Below, in pieces: positions 53,408-62,820 of a stretch of DNA of 64,000 bases. Position 1 is the first letter of the stretch, and every line of letters starts with the position of its first letter. The translations under genes and the position numbers were made by a program. The DNA lies in the NCBI RefSeq assembly GCF_019139675.1, contig NZ_CP077077.1, positions 5,332,001-5,396,000 on the forward strand, given 5' to 3'. Source of the DNA: Pseudomonas maumuensis (GTDB lineage: Bacteria; Pseudomonadota; Gammaproteobacteria; Pseudomonadales; Pseudomonadaceae). The notes under the pieces were generated by a model that ran no database searches, was not told the DNA's origin, and saw only the letters and a program-made list of their open reading frames with translations.

Positions 53408-54893
53408 TCGCAGCGCACCGCGCTACACCCTGTTCGGCCTGGCGATCATCGTGCTGGTGGTGGCCATCGCCGCGCTGCTGGCGCGCCCGGCCCAGTCCGA
53501 CAGCCAAGGCAAGGCGGACACCGCGGCCCGCCCGGCCAACACCCTGCAATCGCTGGCCGAACTGGACGGCAAGGCCCCCAGCCGGCGCCAGTTGAACATC
53601 CAGCACTGGACCACCGCCGAAGGCGCCCGGGTGCTGTTCGTCGAGGCCCGCGAGCTGCCGATGTTCGACCTGCGCGTGACCTTCGCCGCCGGCAGCAGCC
53701 AGGACGGCGGTACCCCGGGCCTGGCCACCCTGACCAACGCCATGCTCAACGAGGGCGTGGCCGGCAAGGACGTCACCGCCATCGCCGAAGGCTTCGAAGG
53801 CCTCGGTGCCGACTTCGGCAATGGCTCCTACCGCGACATGGCCGTGGCCTCGCTGCGCAGCCTCAGCGCCTCGGACAAGCGCGAGCCGGCGCTGAAGCTG
53901 TTCACCGAGGTGGTGGGCCAGCCGACCTTCCCCGAGGACGCCCTCAAGCGCATCAAGAACCAGCTGCTGGCAGGCTTCGAGTACGAGAAGCAGAACCCCG
54001 GCAAGATCGCCGGCAAGACGTTGTTCGCCAACCTCTATGGCCAGCACCCCTATGCCAGCCCCAGCGACGGTACCGCCGAATCCGTCCCGGGCATCACCCT
54101 GGCGCAGCTGCGCACTTTCCACGGCAAGGCCTACGCCGCCGGCAACGCGGTGATCGCCCTGGTCGGCGACCTCAGCCGCGGCGAAGCCGAGGCCATCGCC
54201 GCGCAGGTCTCCGCCGGCCTGCCCAAGGGCGCGGCACTGGCCAAGCCGGAGCAGCCTGTCGAGCCCAAGTCGGGGACCACGCATATCGACTTCCCGTCCA
54301 AGCAGACCCACCTGATGCTTGCCGAACTGGGCATCGACCGTAACGATGCGGACTGGCCGGCGCTGTCGCTGGGCAACCAGATCCTCGGCGGCGGCGCCTT
54401 CGGCACCCGCCTGATGAGCGAGGTCCGCGAGAAACGCGGCCTGACCTACGGCGTGTACTCGGTATTCAGCCCGATGCAGGTGCGCGGCCCGTTCATGATC
54501 AACCTGCAGACCCGCGCCGAACTCAGCGAGGGCACGCTCAAGCTGGTCCAGGATATCCTGGCCGACTACCTGAAGAACGGCCCGACCCAGCAGGAACTGG
54601 ACGACGCCAAGCGCGAGCTGGCCGGCAGCTTCCCGCTGTCCAATGCCAGCAACGCCAGCATTGTCGGGCAGTTGGGCGCGATCGGCTTCTACAACCTGCC
54701 GCTGAGCTGGCTGGAGGACTTCATGCAGCAGTCCCAGGCGCTGAGCGTCGAGCAGGTCAAGACCGCCATGAACAAGCATCTCGCGGCGGACAAGCTGGTG
54801 ATCGTCACCGTCGGCCCGAAGGTGGCGCAGCAACCGCTGCCGGCCCCCACTGACAAACCCGCCGAGCAGCCGCTCGGCGTACCGGAGCACTAA
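53400..54893 (+). CDS. M16 peptidase-like protein lacking zinc motif
   Basis: The 497-residue protein has an N-terminal membrane helix (LFGLAIIVLVVAIAALLA) and the M16 fold, but the place of HxxEH reads GLATLTNAML, so zinc and catalysis are lost. The C-terminal M16 part keeps LGNQILGGGAFGTRLMSEVREKRGLTYGVYS, including the substrate-binding Arg/Tyr region. Such proteins pair with an active subunit, here the preceding gene, whose stop it overlaps by 8 bases. A periplasmic heterodimer anchored through this subunit is likely. Confidence 0.9.
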   Translation: MSDRSAPRYTLFGLAIIVLVVAIAALLARPAQSDSQGKADTAARPANTLQSLAELDGKAPSRRQLNIQHWTTAEGARVLFVEARELPMFDLRVTFAAGSSQDGGTPGLATLTNAMLNEGVAGKDVTAIAEGFEGLGADFGNGSYRDMAVASLRSLSASDKREPALKLFTEVVGQPTFPEDALKRIKNQLLAGFEYEKQNPGKIAGKTLFANLYGQHPYASPSDGTAESVPGITLAQLRTFHGKAYAAGNAVIALVGDLSRGEAEAIAAQVSAGLPKGAALAKPEQPVEPKSGTTHIDFPSKQTHLMLAELGIDRNDADWPALSLGNQILGGGAFGTRLMSEVREKRGLTYGVYSVFSPMQVRGPFMINLQTRAELSEGTLKLVQDILADYLKNGPTQQELDDAKRELAGSFPLSNASNASIVGQLGAIGFYNLPLSWLEDFMQQSQALSVEQVKTAMNKHLAADKLVIVTVGPKVAQQPLPAPTDKPAEQPLGVPEH

Positions 54894-55507
54894 TGGCAAG
54901 ACCCAACACTCCCGCGCGCCCGGCCCCGGGCGCCAGCAAGGGCCCCGGCCAGTTGCGCATCATCGCCGGCGAGTGGCGCAGCCGTCGCCTGGCCGTGCCG
55001 GAAGGCGAAGGCCTGCGCCCGACCCCTGATCGCGTACGCGAAACCCTTTTCAACTGGCTGGCGCCCTACATCGAGGGCGCCCTGGTGCTCGATGCCTTCA
55101 CCGGCAGCGGCGCCCTGGTGCTCGAAGCGCTGTCCCGTGGCGCGAAGGATGCCGTGGCGCTGGACAGCAACCCTGCGGCCACCAGCAACCTCAAGGACAA
55201 CCTCGAAGTGTTGCGCTGCCCGCGCGGGCAGATCCTGCAGACCGACGCCCTGCGCTACCTGCAAGGCCCGGCCAAGCAGCAATTCGACGTGGTGTTCCTC
55301 GACCCGCCGTTCCACCAGGACTTGCTGGCCAATACCTGCAACCTGCTGGAGCAGGGCCAGTGGCTGCGCGAGCAGGCGTGGATCTATACCGAAAGCGAAG
55401 CCGTGCCCTCCTCGCTGCCGATGCCGGGTAACTGGCGCCTGCACCGCGAGAAGAAGACCGGCCAGGTGCATTACGCCCTGTGGCAGCGTGCGGCTGGCGA
55501 CCAATAG
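54893..55507 (+). CDS. rsmD: 16S rRNA (guanine-966-N2)-methyltransferase
   Basis: RsmD methylates G966 of 16S rRNA. The 204-residue protein has LRIIAGEWRSRRLAVP, RPTPDRVRETLFNWL, the SAM motif VLDAFTGSGALVLEALSRGA, and the catalytic DPPF (VVFLDPPFHQ). It starts inside the stop of the M16 gene (TAATG). This M16-M16-rsmD order is common in pseudomonads. Confidence 0.96.
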   Translation: MARPNTPARPAPGASKGPGQLRIIAGEWRSRRLAVPEGEGLRPTPDRVRETLFNWLAPYIEGALVLDAFTGSGALVLEALSRGAKDAVALDSNPAATSNLKDNLEVLRCPRGQILQTDALRYLQGPAKQQFDVVFLDPPFHQDLLANTCNLLEQGQWLREQAWIYTESEAVPSSLPMPGNWRLHREKKTGQVHYALWQRAAGDQ

Positions 55508-55567
55508 CACAGGCGCGGCGGCGGTGTTTCATGGCACTCTAAGCGGGCACATCACGAGCCGCCCAGC

Positions 55568-56560
55568 ATGACCAGCCTCACCGCCACCTTCCGCCCGGCT
55601 TCCGGCCTGTCCAACCCCCACTTGCAGACGTTGTGGGGGCCGCTGTGGCGCAAACTCCCCGCACTTGAGCGCACCCGCGAGCGCCTGTGGCTGGCCGACG
55701 GCGACTTCCTCGACCTCGACTGGCACGGCCCGCACCAGGCCGAAGCGCCCTTGGTGCTGGTACTTCACGGCCTGACCGGGTCGTCCAATTCGCCGTATGT
55801 CAAAGGCCTGCAGCTGGCCTTGCAGACACGCGGCTGGGCCAGTGTCGCGCTGAACTGGCGCGGTTGCTCGGGCGAACCCAACCTGTTGGCGCGAAGCTAC
55901 CATTCCGGGGCCAGCGAAGACCTGGCCGAAACCATCCGTCATCTGCGGGCGCAGCGGCCGCTGGCGCCGCTGTATGCCGTGGGCTACTCGCTGGGCGGCA
56001 ATGTGCTGCTCAAGTACCTGGGGGAAAGCGGCGCGGCCAGTCAGTTGGAGGCGGCGGTGGCGGTGTCGGTGCCGTTTCGCCTGGACCAGTGCGCCGACCG
56101 TATCGGCCTGGGTTTCTCGAAGGTCTACCAGGCGCATTTCATGCGCGCGATGCTGGCCTACGTGCAAGACAAGCAACGGCACTTCCGCGACCAGGGGCAT
56201 CATGAAGGGCTGGCCACCCTCGAGCGTCTGGGCCCATTGCGCAATCTGCGCACCTTCTGGGACTTCGATGGCAAGGTGACAGCGCCGCTCAATGGCTTCA
56301 GCGATGCCCACGACTACTACCGGCGCGCCTCCAGCCGCTATTACCTGGGCGAGAACCGCACACCGACGCTGATCATCCACGCCAACGATGATCCGTTCGT
56401 GTTTGGCCACAGCCTGCCCGATGCTAGTGAGCTGGCGGCGCAGACTCAATTCGAACTGCACAGCCGAGGTGGGCATGTGGGGTTTGTCGAGGGCAGCCTG
56501 CGCAATCCGGGGTATTACCTGGAACGACGAATTCCGCAGTGGCTGATGGAAGGGCGATAG
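55568..56560 (+). CDS. YheT-like alpha/beta hydrolase
   Basis: The 330-residue protein belongs to the AB-hydrolase-4 group: FRPASGLSNPHLQTLWG at the start, LVLHGLTGSSNSPYVKGL (oxyanion), LNWRGCSGEPN, the nucleophile elbow GYSLGGNVLLKYLGE, and LIIHANDDPFV and SRGGHVGFVEG for the Asp and His. It is probably a cytoplasmic esterase; the substrate is unknown. It lies 60 bases after rsmD. Confidence 0.9.
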   Translation: MTSLTATFRPASGLSNPHLQTLWGPLWRKLPALERTRERLWLADGDFLDLDWHGPHQAEAPLVLVLHGLTGSSNSPYVKGLQLALQTRGWASVALNWRGCSGEPNLLARSYHSGASEDLAETIRHLRAQRPLAPLYAVGYSLGGNVLLKYLGESGAASQLEAAVAVSVPFRLDQCADRIGLGFSKVYQAHFMRAMLAYVQDKQRHFRDQGHHEGLATLERLGPLRNLRTFWDFDGKVTAPLNGFSDAHDYYRRASSRYYLGENRTPTLIIHANDDPFVFGHSLPDASELAAQTQFELHSRGGHVGFVEGSLRNPGYYLERRIPQWLMEGR

Positions 56561-56594
56561 GCCCCATCCATGATCATCAGATGAAGAAAGGCTT

Positions 56595-56624
56595 TGTGGG
56601 CGCGGCGGTGCGCCGCTCCCACAT
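56595..56624. repeat. Single REP-like palindrome
   Basis: TGTGGG and CCCACA flank an imperfect CGCGGCG...CGCCGC stem between convergent yheT-like and sulfurtransferase genes. It resembles one half of a REP unit with a different centre. Confidence 0.6.
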
Positions 56625-56630
56625 CAGGAT

Positions 56631-57485
56631 TCACTCGCCAGTGGCTACGCCGCGCCTCGGATCATTGATCCATTCGCTCCACGACCCGGCGTACAACCGC
56701 CCCAGCGGATAACCCGCCAACGACAGGGCGAACAGGTTGTGGCAAGCCGTCACGCCAGAGCCGCAATAAGCCACCAAGTCCTGCGGCCCCCGGTCGCCTA
56801 GTTTTTCGGCAAAACGCTGCTTCAGCTGATCGGCCGGCAGGAACCGCCCGTCCGCGCCCAGGTTGTCGGTGAACGCCGCGCACTGGGCGCCAGGGATATG
56901 CCCGGCCACCGGGTCGATCGGCTCGACCTCACCGCGGAAGCGCGGCAGGCCGCGAGCGTCGATCAAGGTCATCGCGGGGTCGTCCAGGCGCTTGGCGAGG
57001 TGGGCGGCATCGATCAGCAGCGCCATGTCCGGCTCACCGCTGAAATTGCCTTCGCGGCGTACCGGCGGGTCCAGGCTCAGCGGCAGGTGAGCGGCGTGCC
57101 AGGCCTTGAGGCCGCCATCGACAATGAACACTGCATCGCGTTTGCCCAGCCAGGCCAGCAGCCACCAGGCGCGGGCGGCAAAGGCGCCTGCGCCGTCGTC
57201 GTAGAGCACCACCTGGCTGTCGTTGTCCACGCCCCACTCGCGCAGGCGCGCCACCAGCCGCTGCGGATCGGGCAGCGGGTGACGCCCGGTGCGGCCCTTG
57301 ACCACCGCCCCGCTCAGGTCGCGTTCGAGGTCGGCGAAATGCGCCCCGGCGATATGCCCCTCAGCGTAGCTACGTTGACCGTAATCGACATCTTCCAGGG
57401 CAAAGCGGCAGTCGAGGATCACCAGGCCGGGCGCGTCCAAGCGTTCGGCCAGTTGTTGCGGGGTGATCAATTGCGCAAGGGGCAT
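56631..57485 (-). CDS. Sulfurtransferase, tandem rhodanese (SseA-like)
   Basis: The 284-residue protein has two rhodanese domains. The first carries LVILDCRFALEDVDYGQRSYAEGHIAGAHFADL, and the second has the active loop CGSGVTA (in LVAYCGSGVTACHNLF). CGSGVTA is typical of 3-mercaptopyruvate sulfurtransferases, so that substrate is favoured over thiosulfate. Start 57485 has an AGGAG site. It lies downstream of the TetR gene on the same strand, 34 bases away, and may share its transcript. Confidence 0.9.
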   Translation of the reverse strand: MPLAQLITPQQLAERLDAPGLVILDCRFALEDVDYGQRSYAEGHIAGAHFADLERDLSGAVVKGRTGRHPLPDPQRLVARLREWGVDNDSQVVLYDDGAGAFAARAWWLLAWLGKRDAVFIVDGGLKAWHAAHLPLSLDPPVRREGNFSGEPDMALLIDAAHLAKRLDDPAMTLIDARGLPRFRGEVEPIDPVAGHIPGAQCAAFTDNLGADGRFLPADQLKQRFAEKLGDRGPQDLVAYCGSGVTACHNLFALSLAGYPLGRLYAGSWSEWINDPRRGVATGE

Positions 57486-57519
57486 GACAATCTCCTGATG
57501 AATGGCTCGAAACCCCGGA

Positions 57520-58185
57520 TCACTGCTCCAGGGCCTGGTTGAACGGGACATGGAACTCATCGCACAGTGCCTGCACCGCGCCGCGCGCGGTCGGGGTGAC
57601 ATACCCCAGCTCCAGCACCACCACCTGATAGACGCCGCGCTTGAACGCTTCTTCACCCAGGTGCGCGGAATGCTCGCGGGTGGTGCTGAGAAACCGCACC
57701 CAGGAAGTCAGCACGATCCAGGCGTTGATGGTCAGCGACTCCACCTGCGCGGCGTCCATGTTCAGGATGCCGGCCTCGACGAAACCGCGGTAGATGGCCT
57801 GCCCCTGCTGCAGGCAGCGCTGCGAGAAGCGCCGGTAGCGGGCCGCCAGGTCCGGGTCGCTGTCGAGCAGATGCTCGAGGTCGCGGTGCAGGAAGCGGTA
57901 GTTCCACATCGCCGCCAGCAAAGCCTTGAGATAGAAGCGCTTGTCTTCGACGGTAGCGGTGCGGCCCTGGGGCGGGCGCAGAAAACTGTCGACCAGTTCT
58001 TCGTACTGGTTGAACAGCACGGCGATGATCGCCTGCTTGTTGGGGAAGTGGTAGTACAGGTTGCCGGGCGAGATTTCCATGTGCGCGGCAATGTGATTGG
58101 TGCTGACGCAACGCTCGCCCTGCTGGTTGAACAGCTCCAGGCTGCTCTGCACGATGCGCTCTCGGGTCTTCATGCGCGGGGCCAT
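57520..58185 (-). CDS. TetR-family transcriptional regulator
   Basis: The 221-residue protein has an N-terminal helix-turn-helix (TRERIVQSSLELFNQQGERCVSTNHIAAHMEISPGNLYYHFPNKQAII) and a helical ligand-binding domain. It is divergent from the aldehyde dehydrogenase gene with 145 bases between, so it probably represses that operon and itself, responding to an aldehyde, alcohol or acyl compound. A palindrome in the spacer is a possible operator. Confidence 0.92.
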   Translation of the reverse strand: MAPRMKTRERIVQSSLELFNQQGERCVSTNHIAAHMEISPGNLYYHFPNKQAIIAVLFNQYEELVDSFLRPPQGRTATVEDKRFYLKALLAAMWNYRFLHRDLEHLLDSDPDLAARYRRFSQRCLQQGQAIYRGFVEAGILNMDAAQVESLTINAWIVLTSWVRFLSTTREHSAHLGEEAFKRGVYQVVVLELGYVTPTARGAVQALCDEFHVPFNQALEQ

Positions 58186-58289
58186 GCTCAGCTCCAGTCT
58201 CCAGCGTGTAATGATCGGTCCATCTTACGGCTTCCAGCCCGTCGGATGCACCGCCGGCCAAGTGAAAAAGAATGCACCATGGTACCAAT

Positions 58290-58305
58290 TAGAGTATATG
58301 CTCTA
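58290..58305. promoter_or_regulatory. Candidate TetR operator
   Basis: TAGAG and CTCTA flank TATATG in the AT-rich spacer between the TetR and aldehyde dehydrogenase genes, 26 bases before the latter's ATG. The centre could overlap a -10 element, which would suit repression. Confidence 0.45.
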
Positions 58306-58330
58306 TTCACTCGTCAGCCCCGGAGCCGCC

Positions 58331-59761
58331 ATGACCTCGCCTGCCGTACTTCCCCCTGTGCAATCCGACCTTGACCTGCAGGCGACGTTCGACGCCCAGC
58401 GCCGTGCGTTCGCCGGCAACCCGATGCCCCCGGCCACGCAACGCCGACAGTGGTTGAAAAGCCTGCGCGAGGCACTGCTGGCGGACCAGGAGCAACTGAT
58501 TACGGCTATCGATGACGACTTCAGCGGCCGCAGCCGTGACGAAACCCTGCTCGCCGAACTGATGCCGTCGGTCATGGGCCTGCGCGACGCGGAGAAACAA
58601 CTGGGCCGCTGGATGCGTCCATCGCGGCGCAAGGTCGGCCTGGCCTTCCAACCCGCCAGCGCCCGGGTGCAATATCAGCCACTGGGCGTGGTGGGGATCA
58701 TCGTGCCGTGGAACTACCCACTGTTTCTCGCCATTGGCCCGCTGACCGGCGCCCTGGCCGCCGGCAACCGGGTGATGCTCAAGCTCAGCGAGTCGACCCC
58801 GGCCAGTGGCCAGGCCCTGAAGAACATGCTCGAGCGCGTGTTCCCAAGCGATCTGGTCAGCGTGGTGCTGGGCGAGGTGGAGGTCGGCCAGGCTTTTGCC
58901 CGCCTTCCCTTCGATCATCTTCTGTTCACCGGCGCCACCAGTGTCGGTCGCCATGTGATGTTGGCCGCCGCGCAGAACCTCACGCCGGTGACCCTGGAGC
59001 TGGGCGGCAAGTCGCCGGCCATCGTCTCGGCCGACGTGCCGCTGGACACCGCCGCCGAACGCATCGCCTTCGGCAAGACGCTCAACGCCGGCCAGACCTG
59101 CGTCGCCCCCGACTACGTCCTGGTAAACCGCGAGCGCCTGGGCGCCTTCGCCGAGGCCTACCAGCGCGCTGTGCGCCGCCTCTATCCGCGCCTGACCGGC
59201 AATCTCGACTACAGCGCGATCATCAACGAGCGCCAGCTTGGCCGCCTGAACCGGCTGCTGGACGATGCCCGTGAACAGGGTGCCCAGGTGATCGATCTTT
59301 ACCCCGACGAGCCACGCCAGGGGCGCCGGTTGCCCCCTCACCTGCTGCTGGAGGTAAACGACAGCATGCAGGTGATGCAGGACGAAATTTTCGGCCCGTT
59401 GCTGCCCGTGGTGCCCTACGACCGCCTGGACGACGCGCTGGCCTACATCAACCAGCGCCCTCGCCCGCTGGCGCTCTACTACTTCGGCTATGACCGTGGC
59501 GAGCAAGCCCGCGTGTTGCGCGACACCCACTCCGGCGGTGTCTGCCTCAACGATACCCTGCTGCATGTGGCCCAGGATGACCTGCCGTTCGGCGGTGTCG
59601 GCCCCTCCGGCATGGGCCACTACCACGGTCACGAAGGCTTCCTGACCTTCAGCAAGGCCAAGGCCGTACTGGCCAAGCAGCGCATCAATGCCGCCAAGGT
59701 GATCTACCCGCCCTATGGCAAGGCCTTGCAACGGCTGGTCTACAAGCTGTTTATCCGCTGA
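58331..59761 (+). CDS. Aldehyde dehydrogenase, coniferyl-aldehyde type
   Basis: The 476-residue NAD(P)-dependent enzyme has VGIIVPWNYPLFLAIGPL (cofactor loop), LLFTGATSVGRHVM, the general base region TLELGGKSPAIV and the nucleophile Cys in AGQTCVAPDYV. The C-terminus (FGGVGPSGMGHYHGHEGFLTFSK) is like that of CalB and fatty aldehyde dehydrogenases. It heads an operon with a Tat protein and a GMC oxidoreductase, so it may oxidise the aldehyde made by the latter. The start has a CGGAG site. Confidence 0.92.
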   Translation: MTSPAVLPPVQSDLDLQATFDAQRRAFAGNPMPPATQRRQWLKSLREALLADQEQLITAIDDDFSGRSRDETLLAELMPSVMGLRDAEKQLGRWMRPSRRKVGLAFQPASARVQYQPLGVVGIIVPWNYPLFLAIGPLTGALAAGNRVMLKLSESTPASGQALKNMLERVFPSDLVSVVLGEVEVGQAFARLPFDHLLFTGATSVGRHVMLAAAQNLTPVTLELGGKSPAIVSADVPLDTAAERIAFGKTLNAGQTCVAPDYVLVNRERLGAFAEAYQRAVRRLYPRLTGNLDYSAIINERQLGRLNRLLDDAREQGAQVIDLYPDEPRQGRRLPPHLLLEVNDSMQVMQDEIFGPLLPVVPYDRLDDALAYINQRPRPLALYYFGYDRGEQARVLRDTHSGGVCLNDTLLHVAQDDLPFGGVGPSGMGHYHGHEGFLTFSKAKAVLAKQRINAAKVIYPPYGKALQRLVYKLFIR

Positions 59762-60246
59762 TGCAGCGCCGCGACCTGCTGCGCTTCAGCCTAGGCGCCA
59801 GCCTGTTTCTGGGAGCGACCAGCCTGGTCGGCTGCAGCCAGCAGACGCCGTCGACCGGTTACCAGGCGCTGCGTGACGACGACCTGCCGCTGTTGCAGGC
59901 CCTGATTCCTGTCGTGCTGGCCGGCACCCAAGCCTCCACGGAACAGGTGCTGCAAAGCCTCGACCACAAGCTGGCGGCGCTGTCGCCTGCCATGCTCAAG
60001 CTGACCCGACAGTTGTTCGACGTGCTCACCCTGCCCCTCACCCGAGGCCCGCTGACCGGGGTCTGGGGCAGCTGGACAGAGGCCACCGACGCCGGGGTTG
60101 AGCGCTTCCTCGAACGCTGGCGCGACAGCTCGTTGAACCTGCTGCGCCAGGGCCACGCCTCGTTGCTGCAACTGCTGCTGATGGCCTGGTACGAACGCCC
60201 CGAAGCCTGGGCGGCGTGCGGCTACCCCGGCCCACCAAAGATCTGA
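59761..60246 (+). CDS. Tat-signal protein, possible small subunit of GMC oxidoreductase
   Basis: The 161-residue protein begins with a twin-arginine signal (QRRDLLRFSLGASLFLGATSLVGC) whose end looks like a lipobox with Cys24. The rest is helical (LPLLQALIPVVLAGT, LLMAWYERPEAWAACGYPGPP), resembling gluconate-dehydrogenase subunit-3-type proteins that precede GMC flavoenzymes. It overlaps the aldehyde dehydrogenase stop (TGATG) and ends 23 bases before the GMC gene. It may escort the folded FAD enzyme across the inner membrane. Confidence 0.75.
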   Translation: MQRRDLLRFSLGASLFLGATSLVGCSQQTPSTGYQALRDDDLPLLQALIPVVLAGTQASTEQVLQSLDHKLAALSPAMLKLTRQLFDVLTLPLTRGPLTGVWGSWTEATDAGVERFLERWRDSSLNLLRQGHASLLQLLLMAWYERPEAWAACGYPGPPKI

Positions 60247-60269
60247 ACACCAGACAAGAGCACCGCCAG

Positions 60270-61868
60270 ATGCCCGTCCCCGACCCATTCCGCCTAGGCC
60301 TCGAACGAGGCTGGATCACCCACGACGGCTCGCGCCTCGATCAGGACATCACCCTCGCAGCCGACGTCGCCGTGATCGGCAGCGGCGCGGGCGGCGCCAC
60401 CACCGCCGAACGGCTCAGCGCCGCCGGCTTGAAGGTGCTGCTGATCGAAGAAGGTCCGCTGAAGACCAGCAGCGACTTCCACCTGCTCGAGCACGAAGCC
60501 TACGCCGAGCTCTACCAGGAGGGCCTGGGCCGTCTGAGCAAGGATGGCGCCATCACCATCCTGCAAGGCCGGGCGGTAGGTGGCACCACCCTGGTCAACT
60601 GGACATCGAGCTTTCGCACACCGCCGCAGACCCTGGAACACTGGGCCCGCGAGCATGGGGTCGCGGGCCTGGACAGCGACACCCTGAAGCCGTGGTTCGA
60701 GCGTATGGAACAGCATCTGGGCATCAGCCCCTGGGCGATGCCGCCCAATGCCAACAACGACGTGTTGCGGCGCGGCTGCGAGGCGCTTGGTCACCGCTGG
60801 GCGGTGATTCCGCGCAACGTGCGCGGCTGCTGGAATCTGGGCTACTGCGGCATGGGCTGCCCGGTCAACGCCAAGCAGTCGATGCTGGTCACCAGCATCC
60901 CGGCCACCCTGGAGCACGGCGGCGAGCTGCTCTACCTGGCCCGTGCCGAGCGGTTCAGTCATGACGGCCAGCGCATCGACCACTTGCAATGCCAGGCCCT
61001 GGACGCCCGGGGTATTCAGCCCACGGGCCGCCAGATTCGCGTACGTGCCCGCCACTATGTACTTGCCGGCGGCGGTATCAACAGCCCGGCACTGCTGCTG
61101 CGCTCAGACGCGCCTGACCCGCACCAGCGCCTGGGCAAGCGCACCTTCCTGCACCTGGTCAACTTCAGCGCAGCACGGTTCGAAGCGAAGATCGACCCGT
61201 ACTACGGGGCGCCGCAATCGATCTACAGCGACCAGTTCCAGTGGCAGGACGGTGTCACCGGCCCGGTGGGCTACAAACTCGAAGTACCACCGTTGCACCC
61301 GGCCCTTGCCAGCACCCTGCTCGGCGGCCATGGCCAGGACAACGCCCAGCGCATGGCCGAACTGCCCCACACCCACGTGATGCTGGCGCTGTTGCGCGAC
61401 GGCTTCCACCCCGACAGCTCCGGCGGCCAGGTGGAGCTGCGTGGCGATGGCTCACCGGTGCTCGACTACCCCGTCACCGACTACCTGCGCGATGGCCTGC
61501 GCCGGGCCTGGCACAGCATGGCGCAAATCCAGTTCGCCGCCGGTGCCCGCCAGGTGATGCCGGTGCATGGCGATGCGCGCTATGTCAGCGTCCCGGCACA
61601 AGCCCGGGCACTGATCGACGGCCTGCCCCTGGAGCTGCTGCGCATGCGCCTGGGCAGCGCCCACGTCATGGGCGGCTGCGCCCTGGGCGAGGACCCGCGT
61701 CAGGCCGTGTGCGACAGCCTGGGCCGGCATCACCAGCTGGAAAACCTGTCGATCCACGACGGTTCGCTGTTCCCCACCAGCATCGGCGCCAACCCGCAGC
61801 TGTCGGTCTACGCCCTGACCGCCCTGCTCAGCGAAGCGCTGGTCGGCCGCCTGGCACGCGGCACATGA
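60270..61868 (+). CDS. GMC-family FAD oxidoreductase
   Basis: The 532-residue flavoprotein has the ADP-binding motif VIGSGAGGATTAERLSAAG near residue 35, the GMC block GRAVGGTTLVNWTSSFRTP, CGMGCPVNAKQSMLVTSI, LAGGGINSPALLLRS, and the C-terminal HVMGGCALGEDPR and SLFPTSIGANPQLSVYALTALLSE with the catalytic His/Asn region. The set is closer to long-chain alcohol or sugar dehydrogenases than to choline dehydrogenase. It has no signal of its own. The electron acceptor is unknown, and no cytochrome c gene is next to it. Confidence 0.88.
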   Translation: MPVPDPFRLGLERGWITHDGSRLDQDITLAADVAVIGSGAGGATTAERLSAAGLKVLLIEEGPLKTSSDFHLLEHEAYAELYQEGLGRLSKDGAITILQGRAVGGTTLVNWTSSFRTPPQTLEHWAREHGVAGLDSDTLKPWFERMEQHLGISPWAMPPNANNDVLRRGCEALGHRWAVIPRNVRGCWNLGYCGMGCPVNAKQSMLVTSIPATLEHGGELLYLARAERFSHDGQRIDHLQCQALDARGIQPTGRQIRVRARHYVLAGGGINSPALLLRSDAPDPHQRLGKRTFLHLVNFSAARFEAKIDPYYGAPQSIYSDQFQWQDGVTGPVGYKLEVPPLHPALASTLLGGHGQDNAQRMAELPHTHVMLALLRDGFHPDSSGGQVELRGDGSPVLDYPVTDYLRDGLRRAWHSMAQIQFAAGARQVMPVHGDARYVSVPAQARALIDGLPLELLRMRLGSAHVMGGCALGEDPRQAVCDSLGRHHQLENLSIHDGSLFPTSIGANPQLSVYALTALLSEALVGRLARGT

Positions 61869-62459
<591 letters not shown>

Positions 62460-62477
62460 TCCTCGCGGCCCCGATGT

Positions 62478-62504
62478 CGCGCCCGCGTGCACTGCGGGCG
62501 CGAA
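62478..62504. terminator. Hairpin after coaD
   Basis: TCGCGCCCGC and GCGGGCGCGA pair around GTGCACT. No T run follows, so it may be a weak terminator between coaD and the ferredoxin gene. Confidence 0.5.
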
Positions 62505-62532
62505 TCCGGCACAATTGCGCCCATCGCTTTGA

Positions 62533-62819
<287 letters not shown>

Positions 62820-62820
<1 letters not shown>

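Noticed and set aside
53349..54899. A 516-codon minus-strand frame
   Set aside because: Antisense to the second M16 gene; no motif, and its ends coincide with the gene it shadows.
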